Source: Pegea sp. RAD2-039
Taxonomy: Eukaryota > Chordata > Thaliacea > Salpida > Salpidae
Length of the DNA stretch: 64,000 nt
Assembly: GCA_034620365.1 (NCBI GenBank)
Contig: JAQGEQ010000084.1
Span: 2,728,001-2,792,000 of the forward strand
Direction of reading: 5' to 3'
In this document: positions 25,109-37,500 of the stretch, in pieces
Numbering within the stretch: position 1 is the stretch's first letter
How the letters are laid out: each line of letters opens with the position of its first letter
Notes under the pieces: generated by a model
What the model saw: the letters and a program-made list of their open reading frames with translations, nothing else
Database searches by the model: none
Told to the model about the DNA's origin: nothing
Position numbers and translations under genes: made by a program

Positions 25109-26120
25109 CTATTTGGTGGTTCGGTCCTTGAAAGCCTTGACCATCGTTTTGGTTTTTGGGTCATAACGAAGATTCTTCTTCTTAGCAAAACGCAAGTTTT
25201 TCAAAAATTTTGGATCAACCTGAAAAAAATATCAAATTTATATAAAATATTTTAAATGAATTTGACAAAAAACACAAATTTAATTATTTTTTAACTTAAA
25301 TTTAATGATATAAAATTAAGAAATATTCTTAAAAATCTCTTTACCCCTTTTAAAGAAGGATGCTTCAAAGTTTTGGGTTTTTTGATACCATTTCGATGAT
25401 GCTTACGATCTAAGATTAATTTTAAAAATTACTCTTTAAAAAGTTTAAGAAAAAAGGTTAAAAAAAATAAGTTCAAATAATCATATTTATATAAAAGAAA
25501 CACATGAATTGAAAAACAAAAGTTTTAATAAAAATTATTCTTTAAACTGAATTACACAAAAAGTTTTCTAGCACCAAAACTTCAAGTAAAAATTGTTATT
25601 TCGATTTTAATAAATATATTAAATCTTACTTTGATTATGGTTGGTGTGGTTCTTTGACTTTGCCATTTCGAATCTATTATAAAAATTTACAAAAATTATT
25701 TATTGACTAAAATATCCATTATTCAGTTTATATATTTATTTAAGAAGACTTAACATTAGAAATTACTATAACAAATATATAAAAAATCTTAGAAAAAGTT
25801 GAATTTCAGTTAAGGCAAACTATATTTATAAACTTAAATAATATTGTTACAGCCTAAAAGATTAAAATAATTTCATATATAAATTTTATATATCGATTTC
25901 TAGAAAATATCAATAAACATGCTTTAAAAAGTTATAATCTAAAAAATTTCTTAAATTAAAAATAATAATTTACAACTCAAAAATATCTAACAACAATGTG
26001 AAGATAAAGAAAATATTTTTAAGAAATAAAAATTATAATTAATAGAAAACCTTGTTAATTAACAAAATACTATAAACTCTGAAACTAACCAGCAGTATAA
26101 GACGACAACGCTAGAAAGAG
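25109..26120 (-). CDS. RPL29: Ribosomal protein eL29
   Basis: Minus-strand gene: a noncoding first exon about 26120-26090, then 25673-25630 (ATG at 25666), 25409-25345 and 25219-25109 (stop TAG). The coding part is 213 nt (70 aa), with phases consistent. eL29 is a small basic protein of the cytosolic 60S ribosomal subunit. The start MAKSKNHTNHNQNRKHHRNG and the blocks GIKKPKTLKHPSLKG, VDPKFLKNLRFAKKKN match the family closely and cover its full conserved length; vertebrate proteins are longer only by a repetitive tail. The first exon begins in a pyrimidine tract typical of TOP mRNAs. The 5' intron (26089-25674) has a GTTAGT donor. The neighbour TTC28 is divergent, 2.4 kb away. Confidence 0.93.
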
Positions 26121-26150
26121 CTAAGCATTTCGAGCTGACCAGAATATATA
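26113..26150 (-). promoter_or_regulatory. eL29 core promoter: TATA box and TOP initiator
   Basis: On the minus strand TATATAT lies at 26150-26144, and 30 nt after its first base begins CTCTTTCT (26120-26113), the kind of C-plus-pyrimidine start used by ribosomal protein mRNAs for mTOR-linked translation control. The spacing is right for a TATA-directed start. The start site is inferred from sequence only. Confidence 0.6.
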
Positions 26151-28570
26151 ATTTTATTCACAACGATTCATTCACACAAAGCATTTAAACAAAATGGATA
26201 GTAGCTAAGAGCGCATATGCCAGCACTAAAGTTAAAATAATAGGTATATAGATATTCATCTTTTCTGATTTGTAAATAATTTTAATTAAAAAAGAGTTCA
26301 GATCAAATAAAATTGAATACAAACTATCATCTAAAGCATTTTTTATAAGAAGCAAATACCAATTTAGATCAAAAAATTTATTTATCTGTCTCGAATATTC
26401 TCCTTTATTTTTAACAAATTTTTTGTTTTAACGAAAATTTAGTTTAACACCCTAAAGAGACTAAATACTTTACAACCCTAAAGTTGTTCAGCTCCTTTGC
26501 ATTTCACTGTGTTTTACTCTGTTTTGATCAACACTTCTTCAGCACAATCAGCATGGCTGTTCTCGGCTGAAGCAGGCCATTATTATTGTTATAGTTATCA
26601 TTATTGTTATTTAATCTTATTTCTAAAGTAACGGTTTGTACAATATCTAGTAGATTTAAAGTAGATTTTTAATGATAAACTTGTTAGCTCACAAAAGGTT
26701 AAAATCATTCAATTGAAAAATATACGTTGAAAGTTTGCTAAAAAGGAGTTAGAAACATGAAAAATTCAAATTAATATTACTAAATTGTAACTTTTATTTA
26801 CTTATGTGAAAGTTTTAAAGTAATTTATTTAAGATGACTAGATGTAGATAGAGTTTTTTATCGTGATATATATTTTAAAACATGATAAAGAACTTACTAA
26901 TAGAAGTTATATGGTGTTCAGAAAGTAAATATTATAAAAAGAAAAAACAATTAATCCCAGAAATCACGCAAGATTTTATAGTTACTACAATTAAATCTTG
27001 ACTCAAACTTTAACTTTTAACTCTTGTAACTAACTGTAAAATTATGTTTAGTATTATTACGTTGAATACTAGAAAATTACTTTTAATGAGCTTGAACAAC
27101 CTTTCCATTATTAAAAAATATGATACTTTCAGTTTATTAAGTTATTATTAGTATCATAAGTGGTAATGATTATATTGTAACTTTCATGCAAATTTTACGA
27201 AAGTTTTTTAGATGATAGCTTGTAAATAATTTGGTTTATAAATTTGCATTTACCTTTTTTATTCTACTTTTTTAAACAACAAAATTTTATATTATTTCTT
27301 TATTCAACAAATTTTGAAGCTTGAAGATATAAGGTATCAACAAAATATTTCGTATGAAAAGTAAGAAACAGATGAAAGCCTATTTTTAGTTTTTAAATAA
27401 ATGGGCCTGCCACTGGTTTGAAGTCGTTGTATTGCATTTTTGTGTATGGAACAAGCTTTGTGCTGATCAAGAGTGAAAAATCTAAGCTTGCTTGAATTGC
27501 AACTAAAACGATTTGTTCATAGCAAAGTCTTTACAATTATATCTAGTTACAGATCAAATTATATGATAATATATATTTTTTTGAAACTAAGGAATGCTGA
27601 TTAAATCATCTAATTTAGAATATCTACTTTAACAACTATGTATACTAAAATTATGGTTAATCATAAAATATAATAGTTTTTCTAAGACTTAAAGAAATAA
27701 AACCTAGCTGCTGCTTTTAGTTATGTGTTGCCAATTTATCTACGAGATTATTAAAATATGATGAATTTTGGGCCATATTTTATTGTTGCCACTATGTGGC
27801 AGCACAGCTTGCGTTAGATCTATCGGTAACCTAAGACGCTATGTTTGAATTTTTTAAAGTTTAAATAGTTTTACAATGTTAGTTTTAAGTAAGTCTATCA
27901 ATCTATTAAACTTGTAAGCTTATAGTATATTTCACTTCTTTTTGACACTCAGTAGTTAATGAAAGTTTTTCAAATTCTCTATTTACTAGTTATTTACTTA
28001 CAGCTTATCAAATAAATGATTATATTTTAACATATCTTACTAACTATTTCTTTTTAAGCTTTAAAACTGTGTATATTTTTTCAATGTTTATCTATTTTTT
28101 TTGAAATCTAAATTTTTCATAACTAAATATAGAGATAACAAATTATTTTTTTAGTAATTATTGTTGGTACTTAAATGAGCTATAGTTTTTATAGGAAGTT
28201 TACTTTTTCATTATTTCAACTTTAATTTTTTTAAGTTTTTCACATTCTTTTATCATTAAAATTAACCCCTTTAATTATTTTGTAGAGTAAAGTATCTGGT
28301 TTTCACAAAGTTTAAAGTAAAAAAGTTCATCTAGAATTAATTGAACAAATTTTTATAGTTAATTTTTCTCATATGTATTGAAGAATTAATTATAGTTAAT
28401 TTATATTATTTTATTTACCAGTGTTACCAATTTTTATTTAAAAATTGTTATCGTCTTATTTATTTTTTGACCATTATGATACTTTCAGATTTAAAACATA
28501 TTTTAAATTAATATATAAATGATGATTATCTTAACCCATAACTTTTGAGGTTAGATTTTATAAAGTTGAT
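26151..28570. other. Intergenic between divergent eL29 and TTC28
   Basis: About 2.4 kb, AT-rich. It holds the second copy of a 24-nt dispersed repeat at 26550-26573, within a less AT-rich patch (about 26450-26590) that abuts ATT/GTT-type simple sequence. Another less AT-rich patch at about 27395-27480 carries a similar GGCCTGC and TGATCAA arrangement, but the resemblance is weak. No gene seen. Confidence 0.5.
26550..26573 (-). repeat. 24-nt dispersed repeat, copy 2
   Basis: The reverse complement agrees with 11099-11122 at 21 of 24 positions. Flanked by a TAATAATAAT-type simple repeat on one side. Probably a fragment of an interspersed repeat family whose other copies lie outside the window. 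Confidence 0.45.
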
Positions 28571-31500
28571 ATGGATAATTTAGATAATTTATTGAAATCT
28601 TCATTGGAAGAAGTTTTAAAAGTTGCTAAATTGGCTTGTCAAAAGTGTGAATATGAAAATGCTTTAAAGTTATATACAATGGTTATAAATAAAGATCCAA
28701 ATAATTGGGAGTATTATGTTGAGAGATCAATGATTAATATCTATCTACGAAAGTATGAAGAAGCCTTATTTGACTCTGAAGTCTCAATACGAATCAACCC
28801 TAGCAATTATAAGGTGAATCAATGATTTTTTCAACACTAAAAACTAGCTAAAAAGTTACTGCTTACTAGTTGGTTTCTTATAATATTCAAATTTGATCAA
28901 AAGTTACTGTTACTTTTAGCTTTATTTGTTATTTTTGCTATTAATATTCTGTTAGATATACATTTCACCCTATTAACTATTAATAGCTGTATAATGATAA
29001 AGAATAACTTTAAAAAATGTTGAAATATTTTGAGATAGCAAGTATGAAAAACTGCTTAGGAAAAGATTTAGTAGTATGATTGGTCACTATGTAGTTAATA
29101 ATTCACTTTTATAAGTAGCTTAAAAGTTTTAGTATCCTTTCAAGAATTTTATTTGAATATAGGTATAATATTAAAATAGTCTGTTGTTTTGCAACTTGGC
29201 CTATAAAAAAGTTCTTTCAACATGTGTTTTTAATGTTTTGATTTACCCAAATATTTTTATAATATTTGTTGATATTTATGTTGGAATAATCAATACATAT
29301 TTAATTTTTAGCATTTTATTCTTCAACTTAAATATTTTATGGAATAACTTAGAGTAATTGGTAAAACATTGAAAAAGTTTTAATTATTTTATGTAAAAGG
29401 TTTTTCATTTTTCATCAAATTTAATTTTTACTATAGAACAATTTGTTTTTAAGTTCATGTTCAAATTAAACATAAGTTTTCAATGAGTTATAATTTCCCC
29501 AAATAAAGCTTACAATACTTTCTCATGAAATTTCTAGTCAAAAAATTATTTGAAGTATATATAAGAAAGCTATCAACAATTTATCTTACCTAAAAGAAAT
29601 TAAACTTAATTTTCAAATTTGTTTTTTCTTAGATGAAATTTACATCAGTTTTTCTTGTATATAAAAAGTCCTAAGTCCTTATTAAAGCTTTTAATAACAA
29701 GATATTTAATACATAAACTTATTAATTTTTTTAAATAATTTGATTATGAACCTAAAAGTTAACTTTTCTCCAGGGTCACTATCAGTGTGGAATTTCTTTT
29801 AGGCAACTGGGCCGCTACTATAAAGCTTCAGTTGCTTTCTCAAAAGCTGTTGTACTTGATCCTGACAATAAATTGTATTTAACAGGCTTAATAGATGCTG
29901 CATTAAAATCTCCATTAAGAGGTAAGAAAGTTCTTCATCTAACTTTTATTGTTTAAACACTTCTGTAAAAGTTACCTTAAACTTTCGTTAAAAATTTCTT
30001 GTAAAAAAATTTAAACAAACTTTTTAGATACGTTAAGCATTATTATGGGTCAACTCGAAGAAATGAAATTAGGAAAAAATCCTTTTGTTGTCTTATCAGT
30101 GATTGGTCAAGATTTATTAGCTCATGACCAAGCTTTACATGCAGTTGAAGTTAGTTTTGAACCCTAAGTTTTGTTATTTGCTTTTATTGAAACTATTTTG
30201 AATTTTGTAACTGTTTGAAATCTACTAAAACAACTTTAAAAAGAGGAAAATAAAATAAAGTAAATTACAAAAGAATTCATCACAAAGAAAAACAAATATT
30301 ATAAATTGTTCATTTGATTATTCCCAGTTTTATGTAATGTTAACTTACGTTTGAGATTACATTTGTAAGTTTGTCATTAATAATTTGATTTTGTCATAAT
30401 GAATTTCTGGTAATTGAAATTTTCTTTAAAATCACGTTTTGTTATTTATTATGTTAATCCTCTCAGAAATGTTTCTGACTTAATTCGATCTAATGAGAAA
30501 TACTTAAAAGCTAAGCTTTTTTAAATTAGAAACAATTAGAATCGAAATGTATTATCATGAGAATAAAAAAATACTTCTTTTATAGACTTTGAACTAAGGA
30601 GGCTAATTATTTAACTGAAAAATATTTGTAATATTATCTTAATCATTAAAAAAGTCAAGTGAAACACTAACGGATGTCTGCGACAGTTAAAAGACTCTTT
30701 ATAACAAAAATATCTCAAGATCAGATAAATCATCATTAAAAAACAAGATGTTAAACAACTGCTACAATTGCTTTTTCCTATCAGGTACTACAATGTGCGC
30801 TTGTAGTAGGAACGAAAAGTGCCAAGTTGAAGGGTTCAGTGTTTTCTGCTCTAGGAAGTGCTTTTTGGTCCTTAGAAAAACATGATAAGTTAGTTTATCG
30901 TTCATTATAAGCTCTTCTAATAAAAAATTGCTATTTGTAATTTTACATTGTCAATTTAAGCTTGTCATTTTTCAGATTGTTTAAACATTATTTCTCAGTT
31001 TAATATTTAAAACTTTATATAAATGTTTCAATTTTTTAGAGCTATTCACTATATGAACGAAGATTTGAAAATCTCTGAATTATTTCAAGATAAATCAAAT
31101 CAATGTAGAGCACATGGAAACCTTGGTGCTGCTTACCTTATTCTACAATCGTATGAAAAAGCTTTAGATTCACATCACAAACAGTTAAACTTTGCTCGAC
31201 AAACAAATGTGAGAAAAATAGTTTTCTCATCAGCCAACTATTTAAACTAAAGTTTAAAAAGTAAATTTCCACATTAAACAGTTTTTAAACATTTTATAAA
31301 TATATTTACACTTGTCACCAAATATAATCAATAAATTAATCTTCGTGTTTAGAACGTCAAATCAATAGTTGTGGCTTTAAGTGGACTCGGGTTAGCTTCG
31401 ACGGCACTTGGTCGTCATACAGACGCCCTTAACTATCACCAATTAGCTGCCCAGGAATCCGCTGATGACGTAATAGCAGCCAGTCGAGAACTTGGCAAAG

Positions 31501-34500
31501 CTGCAGCTTCTTGTAGCGCCCTTGGAGACATGGAACAAGCTTTAAAGTTTCACCAGAAGCGTTTAGAAATTCTTGGTTCAAAAAAGGATATGAGAACTTC
31601 TACTTATTACATCGAAGAACTTGAAGTTTTGAATGATTTAGCGACTACCTATAAGGAGCTTAAAAGGTTTTCTTGAAAAAGTTTTATAAGTTTTTTTTGT
31701 TTTGTTTCAAAGTAGATTCGAAGTACTTTTTTAATGGTTTTGGATAGATAATTTTTTTCTGAGCAGAATTAATGATGAGCTATTGTGTCTTCGGAGATCA
31801 GTTGAAATTAGCAGTGATCTCAAAGACTCTTCTCATGAAATTAAAACACTCATCAATCTTGCCTTCGCTTCTAAAACTTACGGTGAGTCATCAATATTTT
31901 TGTTAGACGCAAATGAATTGAAATCAGTCAGTTTCGTAGTAGATAGCAAAAGCTAGACAATTGAATAATTTATTCTCAAATGTCAGAAACCTCAGATTAG
32001 TATCAGAGATGAATCGCGGTTCAAAGCGACAGGTACCGCCTTACACATATACACTTTCTTGGTTTGTGTATTCTTTAACGTTTTAAGTTTTGTATAAACT
32101 TAACAATTGAGTGAAAATACAGATCAGTAGAAGACGGTCAACATTTTGATGTAAGTAGTTTTTGGTATTAAACTTAACTGAAGAAGCACGCACGAAATTA
32201 GAGTTTACACAAATGATTTTCTTATAAAGATATTGTATTTACGCAAAAGTACTTGCTCTTATGAAAACACAAAACATAAGGTTAAAGAGAAAGCTTTAAA
32301 TAGTTCATTCAGTAAAGATGTTTATTTTTGAAACAAAAAGTTCACTGCAAAATTGTTAAATGTAAATGCTGTCATGATGAACCATCTACTACAACAAAAC
32401 TGGAATTATTTAAAAACTGGATTAAATTTTAACTGTTTTGAAAGGAAGCAAGCAAGAGAGGTAGCAACTTGATCCTATTTACGACTTTTTTGTAGTTTTA
32501 AGATAAAAAGTGAAATAGATTTCATAAGCTGAGTTAATTACACCCCATGAGATAAAGGAACGAATCATGTTCAAATGAATTCCTCTGTAAACTTTCCTTA
32601 AAGATCGTTTACGTTCGTTGAAGATGACCCAAAAAGTTTGTGAGAAGCTATCAAAGCTGCCTCCTAGCTTCGACTGCATTCGAGTCTTCACCACGTTAAC
32701 AGGGAAAAAAATTGAACTACAAAGTGCCCCAATAGCCGCTCCACTGGCAAAATTCGAAGCTACAGTCACTACTTTGTTCGTTTCATCCGATTTCGATCCT
32801 AGTTGATCTTTTATAGGTTTTCGTAGAAGGAAGAATAAAGCACTAGAAGGTCCGTTACGATAAAGAATCGGAGTAAGACCCCGGTAGAGTTCTTTGATCC
32901 CATATTGATAAGCGATTTGTTTGAACGCACTACTTGTGTTCGGAAAAGTTTTTGTATATCGAGGATCTTGAAGTAAATTTTGAATACGTTCTAAAGGAGC
33001 AAAAACTGCTTCACATGTTCCAGCCATCAGTCCGGCTGCAACAGTTGATTGGAAGGAGTTACAGGACAGTTGATGGACTAGAAGTTGATCAAAGTGATTA
33101 AATAAACCAAACATCAAAGAAACAGAAGCACTCTTTTGTAGTAGAGGTGGCATTAAACCTCTGTAGAGTGTAAATGCTCCTTCTTTATACAATTGATTTA
33201 ATGCTTTCGAGTAACGAATCCCATAAAGTTGTTGACGAAACATAAGTTTGTTGATGGGAAAGGTTACAACTATATTTGTCATTGAAGCAGCAAAACCACA
33301 AACGAAATGTGGAAAGTCATCTCTGTCATGTTTATTTAATGTATTCTTTATACTATCTTCTGCATCACAGCATTGCATCTTGTTTGATCAGCAATTTAAT
33401 TCACAGCTTTGAGGTATCGACTAGAAATAAGTTTCATATTTTTTTACCCTACAAAATGCAAAGAAAGGTCATCTTATTTTGTTTCATACTAAATTGAAAT
33501 GAGAAATAAATTATTAAAAACTTCAAAATAGAAATAAAAAAACATAACAATTAACAATTTTATAAACTAAACAAAACTCTTAATATTTTTTTAAATCTGA
33601 AAATTAAGATATGAACTCTTTTTTTAAGCAAATATGATGAAAACCTCAAAAGTTAAAACAATTTTGAGATAGTTAAGATTTTATAACCTTGAAGCTTTAA
33701 CTACTTTTTAATAAGGGTATAAAATAAATCTTTTTTAAATATACTTTTAATGAAAGTAACTTGACAATATAAAGAAATTAATTAGTCGTAAGCAACATTG
33801 AATAAACGAACTAAGCTAAATAAGAAAAGTTCCCAAATAATAAGTGGCTTCTAAATTTTAGTTCCTCATATAAATTAATGAGAAAATTCTTAGATTAAAA
33901 AGATTGTAACAACTGAAAAAACTAAACTGTTTAGATAATCTAGTTATTACTCTAAATAAAGAATCAAAATTAATTATGTGTTTGGTTAAAAGCTATTGAT
34001 TGGATGTCATGGAAATTTTCAGTAAATTATGGTCTATGTCATATCCTGTTTCTTTTGACGTTTTCCTAGTGATTAAATCAAATCATAATGATTAATCATT
34101 TAATCTACATTTAGTATTTTTAGTAGTAACACTATTTATATAATTTAGAATTAAATATTTCTTATAATCATTTTATAAGAAGGTATTTATGTAATTAACT
34201 TATTATAAAAATTATATTTGATTCTAAATAACATATAACCATTAAAAAAATTAGATAAAAATAAAATTAACAATAAAAGCTCAATATTAAGAAACTTTTT
34301 TTTTGATAATATAAAAATTTAAAGTTGTTCAAAATAATCTTTTATAAAAAGATAAAAAATTAGAACATTTTTATAAAACTGTAATACAATTTTAATCTAA
34401 AAAATATTGAGAATATAAACAAATAATAAGAATCAAAGAATATTTTATATTTAAAAATAATTTAGTTTTAGTATAAACTCAAAAACACTTTTTAACTTTC

Positions 34501-37500
34501 ATCTCAACTGCTTTTATTTTGAAAAATAGGTGAAAAAAGTTGTGAAAAAAAAATTTTGAATAAAAAAAAAACAATTAAGCTTCAAGTTTTAAAATAAAGC
34601 TTCTGACAAAAATATTTTTTCTCATTTGAAATTATATAAAGTAAAAATTGTTAGAGAAAGCTTATTTAAAACAGCCTAAAAAACACTTTGTCACCTGAAG
34701 TTTTAGAGACAAGTATTTGAAAGTGCAGTTTTTTTTTATTTACAATAAAAAATTTCAATTAAAATGGCTAACATCAGCGTAAAGAAGATAATAAACGTGA
34801 GTTACAAAACTTAATCAACTCGACTTTCAAATTACCAGATAAATAAAAACTGACAAGCAAAGACGGGAAACTCCCTTCACCGAAATTATTTGAGCACTAT
34901 ATTCTTAGCTTGTTAGTGCACTATAAATACGTTTTTATTTAGTGAATATAGAGTAGTTAAGATGCTTTAAGTATGTATTTCTTTTTTTTGGAAAAATACG
35001 GTAATATCCTGTATTATATTTCTATTTTTTCAATCAGAAGAATTTTTTATATCAAATTAACGAATACAGTTTTTTTATTCAGTCACAACTTTTTTTGGAT
35101 ATTAACAAAAAAATGTAAAGTTGAATACAAAATTACTTATTATTAAGTCTACTTATTTGCATAAAGTGGTAACAGTTTTACGATTGTCAAAAAATGATTG
35201 TCATGTGATTAAAATTTTGTATGATTTTTAAATTTACCTCTTATACTCTTAATGCTATATTAATTTTTATTTTTGAAATTTTCTAGAAGTTTTTTATATA
35301 TCTTAATGACATGAACAGCAACTATCTTTAAAAGTTTGCTAAAATTAATAAGTCACCATTTGTTTGTGCCTTTAACAGTGTCACAAATCAATAATAGTAA
35401 TACATTATATATCGAAGAATTTCAAAATATTTTATGAAAGGAAGTAACATTCTTGGCATTCAAGTTTCTTTCAGTGATTTAAAGCTTTTGTTTGTTTTGC
35501 TAACCCTTCATCCAACTCAAATTTTTTTGACGTATTTTACTAAAACTTGTTTACATAACAAAAATCAGTCCTTATACTATATCTATGTATGTTACTATTG
35601 TAGATGTAGGTTTGTGTTGATATTGGATGAGTATTTTTCATCTACAGTTTTGAGGTTACATCACTACTTTGTTTTCCTGATAACTTATTTTCAAGCCATT
35701 CAACAAGATGCACCATAACACTTTTTTCAATGAAAGTGATTGAATCATTTATGCAAACAAGTACAAATATTTTTTTAACAAGAACGTGACACGTAGCAAG
35801 TGTGTTTGAAGCACAAATTAATTGCAGAATCTTGCATTCAAATAAAGTTTTATTAAAAGTTTTATCCAGAATGGTAACAGCGACGATAGTCTTATTTACA
35901 AGCAATCAACTTTTGAACTTTTTGATTTTCAGTGTTTATAAACTCTGATGTTTTTAAAATTTATTTACAATTTTTACATTACCAGGCTGCAAACAGCGTG
36001 ATAAAAACTTTAATATACAACAGATTCAAATCTAAATGAAACACAAAAAGTTAATAAAAATCCTGCAGACTGAACCTGTAAAAAAGCTTATTTCACAGAT
36101 AAATATTTTATTTGAGAACTAAAATGATCTGAAGGCCAAGTACCCAACTCAATATCAGCGTAATATCTTCTTAAATAGGACCAGTTACCTCCATATTCAT
36201 AAAAATACCAAATATATCTATTGACGAATCAACAAACTCATATTCTTCATAAAAACTAATTTACAGGAAATCTAACAGAAGCTATCAGCTGTTATGAACG
36301 TTTGTTGGGAATTGCTATCACAAATGATGATAAGACTTTAGAAGCTCGAACATACTCTTATCTTGGGAGGATTCATCATCAGGTGATTTATTCTTTTGTT
36401 GGTTGAAATTTTCATCTCATCTTCTTTATTTTGTTTTTAGTGTGGAGATTATGAGAAGACGTTAGCGGCTCAGAATAACTATCTTCGCTTGGCCATAGAT
36501 AACAATGATATAAGTGCACAGGGGCGCGCACATTGTAGTATAGGAAATACCTACACTGCCATGGGTCTTTATGAACAAGTAAATAATTATAATTTGTGCA
36601 AAATTGCCAAGAAATTTCATTCTACAAAATAGTGAATGTAACTTTATAAAAGTTCAAGTTTATTTGCAAGTAGTTTTGATGGTGAAACAAATGATTAATT
36701 CTTCTCACAACAAATACTTGAACTTTTTATCTAAGGCTCTCAAGCACCATCAGCAAGAACTGGAGATTTCAATTTGGATGGGCGACAAAAATAGTGAATG
36801 TGGTACTCATGGGAACCTTGCAGTTGCGTATCAAGCTCTACATCAAAATAACCTTGCTATAAAGCACTACTGGTATGTCGTTTGAATTTTACAGTTTTAA
36901 GAAAACAAAATTTATCATAAAGTTCATGTTTTTCTCGAAGTGTTCTTCGTTTGAATTGACAAAATAAACAACTTTCAACTGATAAAAATCTTACATAACT
37001 TGTTTCCATAAAATAACAAATTCTTTCTTTACAAAAAAGTCTTTTGTGCTTCACACAAATGATACCATATTGGTTTGCTAATAACCTAATGTTTTCATAA
37101 TTAGAAAAATAAACAAAATTTTAAATGAATAAATACTTTTATCTCAACTATCTTATAAAAATGTAGAGATTTTTTTTGCCGAATTCATTTAATTTGTATT
37201 TTTCAGTCAGCAATTAGAAATTGCACAACAAATAGGCAGTGTTGAAAATGAGAGTCGAGCGTTGATCAATGTGGGCAACTTTTACAACTTCTTGGATCAG
37301 TATGAACAAGCTATTGCTGCTTATCAAAGATATTTGACGATTACATCATCAACATCCTACCAAACCAGTAGCGGTCGAGTTCTATACAATTTAGGATTTG
37401 CTTATTATCAACTGAAACAATATGAGAAAGCAGTTGGTTGCTATCAACAAAGTGTCAATGTTGCTGACCATAGCAATGATCAAATAGCATTAGCAAGAGC

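Larger units (their letters stand above)
31883..36266 (+). other. TTC28 intron 7 with nested gene
   Basis: 4384-nt intron. Bases 32479-33378 are the antisense SLC25A51 coding region; the remainder (33500-36260) is AT-rich. Two open frames around 35434-35905 overlap on opposite strands and show no family resemblance. Confidence 0.75.

Noticed and set aside
25040..25255. Plus-strand open frame of 71 codons
   Set aside because: It is antisense to the last exon of eL29, which matches the ribosomal protein family and has correct splicing.
27395..27480. Third copy of the 24-nt dispersed repeat
   Set aside because: Only short words (GGCCTGC-like, TGATCAA) are shared with the 26500 patch, too little to support a relation.
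35434..35905. Two overlapping open frames on opposite strands in the TTC28 intron
   Set aside because: No recognisable product, AT-rich codons, and each could be chance in a 4-kb intron.
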